From Bacillus sp. OxB-1 (GTDB taxonomy: Bacteria; Bacillota; Bacilli; Bacillales_A; Planococcaceae), in assembly GCF_000829195.1 (NCBI RefSeq), contig NZ_AP013294.1:2367001-2431000 (forward strand): DNA of 64,000 nt, given 5' to 3'. Positions 1 through 8,996 of the stretch are shown here, piece after piece. A program made the position numbers and the translations under genes. The notes beneath the pieces were generated by a model. The model did not search any database. It worked only from the letters and a program-made list of their open reading frames with translations, and had not been told where the DNA came from. Positions within the stretch are counted from its first letter, which is position 1. The number at the start of each line of letters is the position of its first letter.

Positions 1-96
1 AGGTCAATGAGAGACACCCTCCTCCCAAAACTCCTATCCGGAGAAATCGAATTACCTGACGAAACCGAGGTGACAGAGAATGTACCAGTTTCATGA
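1..96 (+). CDS. hsdS: type I restriction-modification specificity subunit HsdS, C-terminal tail (partial)
   Basis: Reading from base 1, 31 codons are open and end at TGA 94-96. The tail contains [15 protein letters not shown], a characteristic HsdS C-terminal segment (end of the second conserved helical region). HsdS supplies DNA target recognition for the methylase and restriction complexes. Its stop lies 14 bases inside the hsdR start, so the two genes overlap by 17 bases and are probably translationally coupled. The rest of hsdS and presumably hsdM lie upstream of the window. The identification rests on a short segment plus the adjacent hsdR. Confidence 0.8.
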   Translation, partial: RSMRDTLLPKLLSGEIELPDETEVTENVPVS

Positions 97-3000
97 GGAT
101 GACCTGGAGCAAGCCGCCCTGGAGTGGCTTGCGAATTTAGAATATGAAATAAAAGATGGGCCGACGATTGCGGCGGATGGGGAATATCCCGAACGTGACT
201 CTTACATGGACGTTGTATTGAACGGCCGGCTGGAAGCGGCCTTGCAGAAGATCAATCCGCAAGCTTCCTTGGAAACGATCGAACGTGCGGTGAAACTCAT
301 TACGATGGTGCAGTCGCCGAATCTTGTCGTCAATAACCGTGCATTCCAAAAGTTCGTGACGGACGGGGTGGATGTGGAAGTGCGCACATCTGACGGCAGG
401 AATACGGTGGAAAAGCTATGGCTGTTCGATTTCAAAAACCCTTCGAACAACGATTTTCTGGCGGTCAACCAGTTTACTGTCATCGAAGGCAGTCATAACA
501 AGCGGCCGGACGTTGTTGTCTTTGTGAACGGGTTGCCTCTCGTCGTCATGGAGTTGAAAAGCTCCACGGATGAAAAAGTGGGGATCACGGAAGCCTACCA
601 TCAGCTCCAAACGTACAAGCAGGCAATTCCGTCTTTATTCCAATTCAATGCTTTCCTTGTCACGAGCGATGGGGTGAATGCGCGGGCGGGGTCGCTCACC
701 GCCAACGAGGAGCGGTTCATGATGTGGCGCACGGTGGACGGGGAGACGATTGCCCCTTCCACGATGCCGCAGCTTGAGGTGCTCATTCGAGGCATGTTCC
801 CACCGGCTGTGTTGCTTGATTTGCTTCGTCATTTCATCGTTTTCCAATCAGATGGGGAGAAGACGTTCAAGATCTTGGCGGCTTACCATCAATACTATGC
901 CGTGAATAAAGCGGTGGAGGAAGCGAAGCGGGCGGCGTCCGAATCGGGGGACCGGAAAATCGGGGTTATTTGGCATACGCAAGGGTCCGGGAAAAGCCTG
1001 TCGATGGTGTTCTATACAGGGAAACTTGTGTTGGAAATGAATAACCCGACGATCGTTGTCTTGACGGATCGCAATGATTTGGATGACCAGCTCTTTAATA
1101 CCTTCTCGATCTCCAGTGACTTATTGCGCCAGACGCCGAAACAGGCGGAAAGCCGCGATGATTTGAAGAAGCTGTTGTCGGTCGAATCGGGCGGCATCAT
1201 CTTTACGACGATGCAGAAGTTTGCACCTGAAGAAGGCTCGACTGAAATGGATGCGTTGACGACGCGCCGGAATGTCATTGTCATGGCGGATGAAGCGCAT
1301 CGGACACAATATGGATTTGGAGCGCAAGTGACGAAGTCGGCAAATGATCTATTCACGAAATACGGCTATGCGAAATATATGCGGGATGCATTACCGAACG
1401 CTTCGTTTGTCGGATTCACAGGTACGCCTGTCGAGTCGGCGGACAAAAATACGCCAGCTGTATTCGGTGATTATATTGATATCTATGACATGACACAAGC
1501 CGTTGAAGATGGAGCAACGGTGAAAATCTATTATGAAAGCCGGATCATCAAGTTGGATTTGCCGGAAGGGATGGACTTGGATGCGGAGTATGATGAAATA
1601 ACCGAGTACCAAGAGCAAACCGACCGGGAACGGTTGAAATCAAAATGGTCACGTTTGGAAGCGCTTGCCGGGGCTGAACAACGTGTGAACCGGTTGGCGG
1701 AAGATATTGTGAATCACTTCGAAGCAAGGCAAGAAGCGATGTTCGGAAAAGCGATGATTGTGGTGATGAGCAGAAGGATTGCGATTGAATTGTATCAGGC
1801 GATCATCAACCTGCGTCCCGACTGGCATGCCGATGATGACAATAAAGGGGTTATAAAGATCGTCATGACAGGCTCGTCCAGCGATCCGGAGCATTGGCAG
1901 CCATTCATCGGCAATAAGAAACGTCGGGATCATCTGGCACGACGGATGAAAGATATTGAGGATGAACTGAAAATCGTCATCGTCCGCGATATGTGGCTCA
2001 CTGGTTTCGATGTACCGTCGATGAGCACGATGTATGTTGATAAACCGATGCGCGGGCACAATTTAATGCAGGCGATCGCCAGGGTGAACCGCGTTTTCCG
2101 GGACAAGCCGGGTGGGTTGATCGTCGATTACATCGGCATCGCGGACAGCTTGAAGGAAGCGTTGAAGCAGTACACGGACAGCGACCGCGAGAATACGGGC
2201 ATCGACACGGCGCTGGCGGTGGACCTGATGCTGGAGAAATTCGAAATCATTCAGGAAATGTTGTATAAGCATGATTATGACGGGTTTCATTCAGACAAGC
2301 CTTCCGAACGCATGAAGGCCATAACGGAAACGATGGACTTTGTGATCGGGTTAGGAGAAGAGGAGAAGAAGCGATTCATGCAAGTCGTAACGGAACTGGC
2401 GAAAACATTTGCGCTATGTGCGACCGAGCCGGAAGCGCAGGAGTTGAACGCGGAAATCGGGTTCTTTAAAGCGGTGAAAGCCGGCTTGGTGAAATTGATC
2501 CCCGTCGAAGGACAGAAGAAAACGGCTGCGCAAGTTGACGCGCAGTTGAACCAGCTGATATCAAAGTCGGTCATCTCGGATGAAGTGATCGATATTTACG
2601 ACTCATTAGGCATTGAGAATCCAGATATTTCGATCTTGTCGGATCAGTTCTTGGAAGAAGTGCGCGCATTGCCGCAGAAGAACTTGGCTGTTGAGTTGTT
2701 GAATCGATTGCTGCAAGGCAAGGTGAAAAACGTCCAGCGCACGAATTTGGTCAAAGCGAGGAAATTCACGGATATGCTGAATGCGGCGATCAATAAATAC
2801 AACAAACGGGCCATCGAAACTTCCAAAGTCATCGAAGAGCTGATCGAGCTGGCGAAGGAGATGAATGAGTCCTATAAAGCTGGCGAGAACACCGGCATGA
2901 TCCAAGAAGAAGTCGCTTTCTACGACGCGCTCTCTTCCCACGAAACGGCGGAAGAGGTGCTTGGCGACGACATTTTGAAAGCGATTGCCCATGAACTGAC

Positions 3001-3175
3001 GAAAGCGATAAAGGAAAATATGAGCATAGATTGGAATTTGAGAGAATCGGCCAGGGCGAAGATGCGGATCACGGTACGAAGACTGTTGAAAAAGTACGGG
3101 TATCCGCCGGATTTGCAGAAGATGGCGGTGGAAACTGTCGTGAAGCAGGCGGAGTTGATGGCGGGGAATATGTAG
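80..3175 (+). CDS. hsdR: type I restriction enzyme R subunit HsdR
   Basis: The ATP-dependent translocase/endonuclease subunit of a type I restriction-modification system; it cuts unmodified DNA remote from the HsdS-recognised site. The 1031-aa length is usual for the family. The N-terminal PD-(D/E)xK nuclease is visible as D144 and E158-L-K160. The SF2 motor follows: Walker A TQGSGKS around residues 300-306, DEAH at 404-407, GFTGTPV, and a motif VI-like QAIARVNR. The C-terminal ~300 residues are charged and helical, as expected for the complex-binding region. The start is ATG 80 after GAGGTGA, inside the hsdS tail. No frameshift is seen, so the gene looks functional. A perfect inverted repeat follows the stop. 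Confidence 0.95.
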   Translation: MYQFHEDDLEQAALEWLANLEYEIKDGPTIAADGEYPERDSYMDVVLNGRLEAALQKINPQASLETIERAVKLITMVQSPNLVVNNRAFQKFVTDGVDVEVRTSDGRNTVEKLWLFDFKNPSNNDFLAVNQFTVIEGSHNKRPDVVVFVNGLPLVVMELKSSTDEKVGITEAYHQLQTYKQAIPSLFQFNAFLVTSDGVNARAGSLTANEERFMMWRTVDGETIAPSTMPQLEVLIRGMFPPAVLLDLLRHFIVFQSDGEKTFKILAAYHQYYAVNKAVEEAKRAASESGDRKIGVIWHTQGSGKSLSMVFYTGKLVLEMNNPTIVVLTDRNDLDDQLFNTFSISSDLLRQTPKQAESRDDLKKLLSVESGGIIFTTMQKFAPEEGSTEMDALTTRRNVIVMADEAHRTQYGFGAQVTKSANDLFTKYGYAKYMRDALPNASFVGFTGTPVESADKNTPAVFGDYIDIYDMTQAVEDGATVKIYYESRIIKLDLPEGMDLDAEYDEITEYQEQTDRERLKSKWSRLEALAGAEQRVNRLAEDIVNHFEARQEAMFGKAMIVVMSRRIAIELYQAIINLRPDWHADDDNKGVIKIVMTGSSSDPEHWQPFIGNKKRRDHLARRMKDIEDELKIVIVRDMWLTGFDVPSMSTMYVDKPMRGHNLMQAIARVNRVFRDKPGGLIVDYIGIADSLKEALKQYTDSDRENTGIDTALAVDLMLEKFEIIQEMLYKHDYDGFHSDKPSERMKAITETMDFVIGLGEEEKKRFMQVVTELAKTFALCATEPEAQELNAEIGFFKAVKAGLVKLIPVEGQKKTAAQVDAQLNQLISKSVISDEVIDIYDSLGIENPDISILSDQFLEEVRALPQKNLAVELLNRLLQGKVKNVQRTNLVKARKFTDMLNAAINKYNKRAIETSKVIEELIELAKEMNESYKAGENTGMIQEEVAFYDALSSHETAEEVLGDDILKAIAHELTKAIKENMSIDWNLRESARAKMRITVRRLLKKYGYPPDLQKMAVETVVKQAELMAGNM

Positions 3176-3208
3176 GGGGAAGGATCTAAGTTTCCAAAAC
3201 AGTTCAAC

Positions 3209-3270
3209 GGTGCCAGGTTCCCGCACAATTCAGAAGAAAACGAATTGTGCGGGAACCTGGCACCCTTTTT
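3209..3270. repeat. 23-bp perfect inverted repeat (REP-like dyad) after hsdR
   Basis: Left arm 3209-3231 and right arm 3242-3264 are perfectly complementary and enclose a 10-base purine-rich loop. The core is GGTGCCAGGTTCCCGC. A T-run follows (3266-3270), so it may end hsdR transcription. The arm is much longer than a normal intrinsic terminator and resembles REP/Y1-transposase-type dyads scattered in Bacillales genomes; that relationship is inference. Confidence 0.8.
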
Positions 3271-3381
3271 CTTCCGTATGGATGTGTAAATCCCTAACTC
3301 ATTGTACATACTTCCAACGTAAGTGAAACTTGTCGGAAAATGGGAACCTTCCGCTTTTCCTGACTAGTTCTGTAATAGGAA

Positions 3382-3409
3382 AGGATTCGACCCATCCCGT
3401 GTGGAATTA
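3382..3409 (+). promoter_or_regulatory. candidate sigma-H promoter of the spoIIA operon
   Basis: AGGATTC (3382-3388), a 14-base spacer and GGAATTA (3403-3409) match the sigma-H pattern AGGAWWT-N14-RGAATWW at 13 of 14 positions. It sits 24 bases before the spoIIAA start. In B. subtilis the spoIIA operon is known to be transcribed by sigma-H at the onset of sporulation, so position and pattern agree. Confidence 0.7.
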
Positions 3410-3433
3410 TCCGCAAGTAAGGAGGGGTTCAGC

Positions 3434-3787
3434 ATGGCAAAGATGGAACTTGTCGACAACGGAATATTAGTAGTGTCATTACATGGTGAATTGGATAATC
3501 ATGAGGCCAACCGGATCCGCACTCATATTTCATCGTCCATATTCACCGGGCAGGCGAGAGCCGTCGTATGGGATTTGGATGGGCTTGGATTCATGGATAG
3601 TGCGGGAATCGGCCTGATTCTCGGCAGGATGAGAGATTTGGCTCCTCTTGGCGGAGAAACGCTTATTTTGAATCCATCTCCGACGATGGAAAAGATATTT
3701 AATTTTTCCGGTCTAGGTCCATATATTAGACATTGCACGGTCGCCCAGGCGATCGGGGAAATCGGAGGGGTCTTACATGAACAATGA
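3434..3787 (+). CDS. spoIIAA: anti-sigma F factor antagonist SpoIIAA
   Basis: A 117-aa STAS-domain protein. Unphosphorylated SpoIIAA displaces sigma-F from SpoIIAB in the forespore. The phosphorylatable serine sits in MDSAGIGLILGR (Ser56, equivalent to Ser58 of B. subtilis). ATG 3434 is preferred over the upstream in-frame GTG 3401 because AAGGAGGGG lies just before it and the protein then starts like the family. The stop overlaps the spoIIAB start. A sigma-H-type promoter is immediately upstream. The dacF gene that normally precedes spoIIAA is absent. Confidence 0.95.
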   Translation: MAKMELVDNGILVVSLHGELDNHEANRIRTHISSSIFTGQARAVVWDLDGLGFMDSAGIGLILGRMRDLAPLGGETLILNPSPTMEKIFNFSGLGPYIRHCTVAQAIGEIGGVLHEQ

Positions 3788-4223
3788 AATGAAATTATCG
3801 TTTGTCGCAATTGAAGAGAACGAAGCATTGGCCCGGATGGCGCTCACTTGTTTCATCACCCCGCTCGATCCGACCATCGAGGAGATCTCCGAGTTCAAAA
3901 CGATTGTGTCGGAAGCGGTGACGAACGCGATCATCCACGGGTATGAATGCGATGGGACGAGCTTTGTCGAAATCCATGCCCAGATCGAGGACCATACGGT
4001 GAAGATGACGGTGAGCGACACGGGAACCGGCATCTTTGACGTGGACCAGGCGATGGAGCCGATGTTCACGACACGGCCGCAAATGGAGCGGTCCGGCATG
4101 GGGTTCACCATCATGGAAAGCTTTTCCGACAGCCTGTCTGTCGAGTCTGAAATGGGAAGAGGAACAGTGGTTAGGTTCGAGAAAACGTTTTCTCCGGTAA
4201 CGGAAGCAAGCAGAACGAGGTGA
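3777..4223 (+). CDS. spoIIAB: anti-sigma F factor / serine kinase SpoIIAB
   Basis: A 148-aa GHKL-type kinase that holds sigma-F inactive and phosphorylates SpoIIAA. The ATP-binding motifs are present: N-box EAVTNAIIHGYE, G1 DTGTGIFD and G2 GMGFTIM. The length matches the family (about 146). It overlaps spoIIAA by 11 bases, with GGAGGGG just before ATG 3777, and sigF follows after 3 bases. Co-expression in this order keeps the antagonist, anti-sigma factor and sigma factor in balance. Confidence 0.96.
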   Translation: MNNEMKLSFVAIEENEALARMALTCFITPLDPTIEEISEFKTIVSEAVTNAIIHGYECDGTSFVEIHAQIEDHTVKMTVSDTGTGIFDVDQAMEPMFTTRPQMERSGMGFTIMESFSDSLSVESEMGRGTVVRFEKTFSPVTEASRTR

Positions 4224-4226
4224 CGT

Positions 4227-5015
4227 ATGGACCTATCTGTTGATAAGCAGGACGTATTATTATCTCAAGAGAAAATGAGAGAGCTGATCCAAGCTTCCCA
4301 GGCAGGCGATAAAGAGGCGAGGCGGCTCATGGTCGAAGGCAATACGAGGCTTGTCTGGTCCATCGTCCAGCGCTTTGCCTCGCGGGGGGCGGACCTGGAG
4401 GACTTGTTCCAGATCGGCTGCATCGGCCTGATGAAATCCATTGATAAATTCGACCTTTCGTTTGATGTGAAATTTTCGACCTACGCCGTCCCGATGATCG
4501 TCGGGGAAATCCAGCGGTTCCTACGGGATGACGGCATGGTGAAAGTGAGCCGTTCCATCCGGGAGCTGAGCTTCAAAATCCGCCATGCGACCGATGATTA
4601 CGTCAAAAAGCATGGAAGATCCCCTTCCATTTCGGAGATTGCGGAGGTGCTCGAAGTCCCGATCGACGACGTCATCCTCGCGTCCGATGCGCTGCGGGAC
4701 CCCGCTTCGCTTCATGAGCAGCTTTACGAAAGCGAAGGGGACAGCCTGACGTTGATGGATCAGCTGCGGGACAACCGTTCGGAGAAAGTGTTCGATCACA
4801 TCCCGCTGCGGGACGTCATTTCCCGGTTAAGCAAACGGGATCAGACGATCATTTACATGCGCTATTACCTCGATTGCACCCAGAGCGACATCGCCGAGCG
4901 GATCGGCATTTCGCAAGTGCAAGTGTCACGGTTGGAAAAGAAGATCCTGGCCCAATTGAAAGCTTGGATGGGCGTCAACGCGGAGGAAAGTATCGAAAAA
5001 GTGAGGACGGAATGA
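4227..5015 (+). CDS. sigF: RNA polymerase sporulation sigma factor SigF
   Basis: The first forespore-specific sigma factor; 262 aa. Sigma-70 regions are in order: region 1.2-2 with DLFQIGCIGLMKSIDKFD and STYAVPMIVGEIQRFLRDDG, region 3 around residues 105-165, and a region 4 helix-turn-helix with DIAERIGISQVQVSRLEKK near the C-terminus. ATG 4227 follows GAGGTGA. It is third in the spoIIA operon and is followed 4 bases later by spoVAF. Released in the forespore from SpoIIAB. Confidence 0.97.
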   Translation: MDLSVDKQDVLLSQEKMRELIQASQAGDKEARRLMVEGNTRLVWSIVQRFASRGADLEDLFQIGCIGLMKSIDKFDLSFDVKFSTYAVPMIVGEIQRFLRDDGMVKVSRSIRELSFKIRHATDDYVKKHGRSPSISEIAEVLEVPIDDVILASDALRDPASLHEQLYESEGDSLTLMDQLRDNRSEKVFDHIPLRDVISRLSKRDQTIIYMRYYLDCTQSDIAERIGISQVQVSRLEKKILAQLKAWMGVNAEESIEKVRTE

Positions 5016-5019
5016 AACC

Positions 5020-6468
5020 ATGAATAAGATATTCAACTCGATGAATGACGCAGAAACGTGGTTTACAGAACTTTTCGGAGATGGACAGTCGTTTGACGCG
5101 ACCGCCCGGACATTGCATTTATGGGATGTCGAATCGTTGATATTGTATATCAATGGGTTAGTGGATGGCGATACGATCACCGCCTTGCTGACGGAAATGC
5201 AGTCGGGCAGTGAAGAGATGGAGAAAGAGAGGGACGGCGCCGAGCGCTTCCTCTCTTTCTTCCCCTATCACGCCGTTGCGGAAGCACAAGATAAAAAGGG
5301 CATATTATCCGCCGTGTTGAGCGGCCAAGTCGCTTTTATCACAGCGGAAGGCTACGCTTTCACGATCGATGTGCGCTCTTATCCGGGGAGGCAGCCGGAG
5401 GAGCCGGATAATGAAAAGGTGATCCGCGGCTCACGGGATGGGTTTACGGAGAATCTGTTGACAAATACCGCTTTGATCCGCCGAAGGATCCGTGTGCCGG
5501 ATCTTCGCTTTGAAATGCATCATACGTCTGTAAAAGGGAAAACGGACGTCGTGCTCGCATTCATGAAAGGCGCCGCCAACGAGGAGAACCTTGATTTCTT
5601 GCGGAAGCGCCTGGAAGAGATCTGCCATGACGGCTTGACGATGACGGACAAATCCCTTGAGGAGTTTTTAGTGAAACAGGGCTTTCACCCGATGCCTTTT
5701 GTCCGGTACACAGAACGTCCGGACATTTGTGCAGCGCATTTGTTGGAAGGCCATATCGCGATCATCGTGGATACCTCCCCTTCCGTAATCCTCGTGCCAA
5801 TCACTATTTTCCACCATTTGCAACATGCAGAAGAATATAGGCAAGCGCCATTGATCGGGACGTTTGTCCGGTTCGTCCGTTTAGTTGGTACAGTGTTCAG
5901 TCTCCTCCTGTTGCCGTTTTGGTATTTGCTGGCGACCGAGCCGCGTTATTTGCCGGATAGTCTCAGCTACATCGGGCCGAATGACGTCGGGGAAGTCCCG
6001 TTGCTCGTCCAGTTGCTGCTCGGGGATATCGGCATAGAGGTGCTCCGGATGGCCGCCATCCATACACCGACCCCGATGTCGACGGCGATGGGGCTCGTTG
6101 CGGCGATCGTCATCGGTCAAGTGGCCATCGACGTCGGCCTGTTTTCCCCGGAAGTCGTGCTATATGTGGCGGTCAGCGCCATTTTGACATTCGCCATCCC
6201 TTCATATGAATTGAGCATCACGACGAAAGTGTTCCGCTTATCCATCCTGCTATTGACAGCGATTTGGGGCGCGGCCGGCTTCTTTATGGGGCTGCTCATT
6301 TTATTTTACTATCTGTGCACGCTCAAGCCGATGGGCATCCCTTATCTATGGCCGGCAACGCCATTTTTCCCGAAAGCGATGATGCGCATCCTCATCCGTT
6401 TCCCGATGACGATCGATGCGCCAAGGCCTTTCATTACCGATGCTCCGAAACGGAATCGCATATCCTAG
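5020..6468 (+). CDS. spoVAF: SpoVAF, GerA-family spore germination membrane protein
   Basis: A 482-aa protein of the GerA A-subunit family. The N-terminal ~280 residues are soluble (with VSGQVAFITAEGYAFTIDVRSYPGRQ-like strands and HTSVKGKTDVVLAFMKGAANE), followed by a membrane domain from about residue 290 (FSLLLLPFWYLL, GLVAAIVIGQVAIDVGLFSPEVVLYVAVSAI, GLLILFYYLCTL). In B. subtilis SpoVAF is the last gene of the spoVA operon and sits before lysA, as here. It acts in the inner spore membrane and speeds germination as a channel component. The gene directly follows sigF; the other spoVA genes that normally lie between them are missing. Confidence 0.9.
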   Translation: MNKIFNSMNDAETWFTELFGDGQSFDATARTLHLWDVESLILYINGLVDGDTITALLTEMQSGSEEMEKERDGAERFLSFFPYHAVAEAQDKKGILSAVLSGQVAFITAEGYAFTIDVRSYPGRQPEEPDNEKVIRGSRDGFTENLLTNTALIRRRIRVPDLRFEMHHTSVKGKTDVVLAFMKGAANEENLDFLRKRLEEICHDGLTMTDKSLEEFLVKQGFHPMPFVRYTERPDICAAHLLEGHIAIIVDTSPSVILVPITIFHHLQHAEEYRQAPLIGTFVRFVRLVGTVFSLLLLPFWYLLATEPRYLPDSLSYIGPNDVGEVPLLVQLLLGDIGIEVLRMAAIHTPTPMSTAMGLVAAIVIGQVAIDVGLFSPEVVLYVAVSAILTFAIPSYELSITTKVFRLSILLLTAIWGAAGFFMGLLILFYYLCTLKPMGIPYLWPATPFFPKAMMRILIRFPMTIDAPRPFITDAPKRNRIS

Positions 6469-6538
6469 ATTTGCGCATTGTCTTCCTTCTATGATAAAGT
6501 TTGGGTACGAGTTCTTTTAGATTTTGGAGGGAAACAGG

Positions 6539-7867
6539 ATGCATTTCTACGGAACACAGTCGGTCAATGAGAAAGGCCATCTCACAATTGGGGGAGTCGA
6601 CACGGTCGATCTCGCACAAATATACGGAACGCCAGCAATCGTTTATGATGTTGCACTGTTCCGGGAGCGCGCCCGGGCTTTCAAGGAAACATTCAAACAT
6701 GCGGGTGTCCAAGCCCAAGTGGCGTATGCGAGCAAGGCTTTCTCATCCATCGCCATCTACGAAGTGGCCAAAGAGGAAGGCCTGTCGCTCGATGTCGTGT
6801 CGGGCGGGGAATTGTATACAGCGGTGGCAGCCGGGTTTCCACGTGAACGGATCCATTTCCACGGGAACAATAAAAGCTTTACGGAATTGCAATATGCGTT
6901 CGATGAAAAGATAGGCTGTCTCGTCATAGATAATTTTTCTGAAATCGCCTTAGTGAAAGAGATTGCGGAGTCCCGGGAAGAGAAGATGAAGGTACTGATC
7001 CGTGTGACGCCTGGCGTCCACGCTTCAACCCACGATTTCATCACGACGGGGCAGGAAGACTCCAAATTCGGGTTCGATCTGAAAAACGGACAGGCGGATG
7101 AAGCATTCCGCCAACTGAAAGACCATCCGTATATCCAGCTGCTTGGCATGCACTGCCATATCGGATCCCAGATTTTCGAAACGGATGCGTTCCGTCTGGC
7201 TGCGGAGACGCTCTTGGACAAGATGCTGGCATGGCGTGATGAACATGGTTTCACATGCACCGTCTTGAATCTGGGAGGCGGTTTTGGCATCCGCTATACG
7301 GAAGAGGATCGTCCGCTCCACCCTTCCGCCTATGTCGATGAAATGGCGAAAGTCGTCCTATCCATGACCCGGGACGCGAACTATCCGATGCCGGAAATTT
7401 GGATAGAGCCGGGCCGGTCGCTCATCGGGGATGCGGGGACGACGCTTTACACGGCGGGCAGCCGGAAAGAAGTGCCGAATACCCGCACGTATCTCGCTGT
7501 GGACGGCGGCATGTCGGACAACATCCGACCTGCATTGTACGGCGCGAAATATACAGCGGTCACGGCAAACCGTGTGAATGAAGCGCATGAGGATAAAGTG
7601 ACCATTGCCGGAAAATGCTGCGAGTCGGGTGATAAATTGATCGAAGAGGCGTATCTCGCTTCCCCAGTGGAAGGCGATATCGTCGCGGTCTTCTGCACCG
7701 GGGCCTATAATTACTCCATGGCAAGCAACTACAATCGGCTGCCTAAGCCCGCTGTCGTCTTTTGCGAGAACGGTGAACATCGGCTCGCTGTCCGCCGGGA
7801 GACTTATGAGGATCTCATCCGGCTGGATCTGTCGCTTCAAGCGGTGGAACGAGGAGCAGTCAATTGA
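6539..7867 (+). CDS. lysA: diaminopimelate decarboxylase
   Basis: Decarboxylates meso-diaminopimelate to L-lysine, the last step of lysine synthesis. 442 aa, fold-type III PLP enzyme. PLP lysine in AYASKAFSS (about Lys66); HCHIGSQIF, LNLGGGFGIRY, EPGRSLIGDAG and the C-terminal CCESGDKL and GAYNYSMASNYN are all present. ATG 6539 is placed 8 bases after GGAGG; an in-frame TTG at 6524 overlaps that ribosome binding site and is rejected. It follows spoVAF after 70 bases, as in B. subtilis, so it may be transcribed both with sporulation genes and from its own promoter. Confidence 0.96.
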   Translation: MHFYGTQSVNEKGHLTIGGVDTVDLAQIYGTPAIVYDVALFRERARAFKETFKHAGVQAQVAYASKAFSSIAIYEVAKEEGLSLDVVSGGELYTAVAAGFPRERIHFHGNNKSFTELQYAFDEKIGCLVIDNFSEIALVKEIAESREEKMKVLIRVTPGVHASTHDFITTGQEDSKFGFDLKNGQADEAFRQLKDHPYIQLLGMHCHIGSQIFETDAFRLAAETLLDKMLAWRDEHGFTCTVLNLGGGFGIRYTEEDRPLHPSAYVDEMAKVVLSMTRDANYPMPEIWIEPGRSLIGDAGTTLYTAGSRKEVPNTRTYLAVDGGMSDNIRPALYGAKYTAVTANRVNEAHEDKVTIAGKCCESGDKLIEEAYLASPVEGDIVAVFCTGAYNYSMASNYNRLPKPAVVFCENGEHRLAVRRETYEDLIRLDLSLQAVERGAVN

Positions 7868-7968
7868 AAAAAAGGAACATCATTCTCTTTTTAATTATCC
7901 TGATCGTCGCCTGCATTTGGGGGGCGGCGTACTGGTTTTTCATCATGCCGCATCTTCAACCGCAGTGA
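7864..7968 (+). CDS. 34-aa predicted single-span membrane peptide
   Basis: A short reading frame starts with TTG 7864, whose last two bases are part of the lysA stop (TTGA overlap), with GAGGAG about 8 bases upstream. The product begins MKKRNIILFLIILIVAC, runs as one hydrophobic helix, and ends in PHLQPQ. The positive N-terminus suggests N-in/C-out topology. No family is recognised. Support is the overlap, ribosome binding site and clean membrane-helix composition; there is no homology evidence. Confidence 0.5.
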   Translation: MKKRNIILFLIILIVACIWGAAYWFFIMPHLQPQ

Positions 7969-8070
7969 ATCCGGGCTTTCGCCAAGCGACGAAGGGAACG
8001 GTGAATGGCTTGCCATTGTAATTTGTCGATCGATTTGACGAAGGATTTTCAGAAAAGAAGGGATCATTTG

Positions 8071-8436
8071 ATGCTTTTACGGTATAAGAAAACGTATGAG
8101 AAGATTGCGATGGGTTTGCTCTCCTACATGCCCGGCGAGAAAAATGTGAGAAAATTGCAGGACCTCATCCACCAGTATGAAACGGACAGCCGCTGGCAAT
8201 TGTATTTGTTGAAGGAAAATGAGGATTTCATCGGATTGATCGGGTTGCAGATGGATGAGGATGAGTATACGATCCAGCATCTATCCGTCAATCCGTCTTT
8301 TCGCGGGGAAGGGATCGGACGGGAGATGGTGAGGCGGGTCCGCGCCCAATTTCCGGATAAAGTATGTCGGACTACCGTCGAAACCGAATCCTTTATAGAA
8401 AAATGCAATGAAAAAGAAGAAGGAGCAGAACGTTAA
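8071..8436 (+). CDS. ribT: RibT-like GNAT family N-acetyltransferase
   Basis: A 121-aa GNAT-fold protein whose N-terminus (LLRYKKTYEKIAMGLLSYMPGEK) closely matches RibT of Bacillus. The acetyl-CoA loop is seen in SVNPSFRGEGIGREMV. The role of RibT is uncertain; in B. subtilis it lies at the end of the rib operon, but the ribDEBAH genes are not here. ATG 8071 is chosen over an upstream frame opening at 8005 because homology begins there and AGAAGGGAT precedes it. The stop overlaps the ypuF stop on the other strand by 3 bases (TTAA). Confidence 0.85.
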   Translation: MLLRYKKTYEKIAMGLLSYMPGEKNVRKLQDLIHQYETDSRWQLYLLKENEDFIGLIGLQMDEDEYTIQHLSVNPSFRGEGIGREMVRRVRAQFPDKVCRTTVETESFIEKCNEKEEGAER

Positions 8437-8942
8437 CGTCTGCCCTTCTTCTTTTCTTCGCGTTCCAAGAGAATATCGCTCCGATCCCGCAGCATATGTT
8501 TATAGAGGACATCATCACTGCCAGAGGGAAGCAGGTCCATGGAAGGCTTCGCCTCGTCGGCAAGTTGTTGCAAGCGATCCGAAACGAGAATCGGAAACGG
8601 CTCGAAATCCGAACTTTGCTCCAACCGGGCGACGCTCTGCCGGACATCTTGCAACAGTCGGGAGAAGTCGATCTCCTCGGTGAACGCGGGGTATTCTTCG
8701 GGCAAGGTCCGGAATTTATCTTCGGCTTTCCGGATCGTCTTCAAAGCCCCTTCCTCATTCCCGCGCCTCCAATGATACAGTCCCGTGGCTAACAGGATAT
8801 AGGCTGTCAATGGATGGGATTTGTTTCCGTCCGGAAGGGATTTCCAATATTCCTCCAGCACTTCGTGGCATTCAAAATAATCTTGATTCCCATTGAAATA
8901 CACAATAAACTTTACGAATAGTGGATGATGAAGTGGATGCAT
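8433..8942 (-). CDS. ypuF: DUF309 protein (YpuF-like)
   Basis: A 169-aa soluble protein with the DUF309 pattern: FNGNQDYFECHEVLEEYWKSLP near residues 16-36 and TAYILLATGLYHWRRGNEEGALKTIRKAE after it. The HEVLEEYW and H-x-R-G-N residues are typical of this helical family, whose function is unknown. The start is the ATG complementary to 8940-8942, about 8 bases after AGGA; the same frame stays open further upstream but that part has no family resemblance and runs into scpA. Divergent from scpA and convergent with ribT. Confidence 0.88.
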   Translation of the reverse strand: MHPLHHPLFVKFIVYFNGNQDYFECHEVLEEYWKSLPDGNKSHPLTAYILLATGLYHWRRGNEEGALKTIRKAEDKFRTLPEEYPAFTEEIDFSRLLQDVRQSVARLEQSSDFEPFPILVSDRLQQLADEAKPSMDLLPSGSDDVLYKHMLRDRSDILLEREEKKKGRR

Positions 8943-8996
8943 AGTATCATTCCTAACGTGTTCAATCTTGTAAAACAGGCAGGTGGCTAGTACATA

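Noticed and set aside
2606..3226. A 206-codon open frame on the - strand over the 3' end of hsdR
   Set aside because: The composition is that of a shadow frame (Phe/Arg/His-rich), it lies over a clear HsdR, and no ribosome binding site or homology is seen.
7969..8070. N-terminal extension of ribT from 8005
   Set aside because: Family similarity begins at the ATG at 8071, and the upstream residues have no counterpart.
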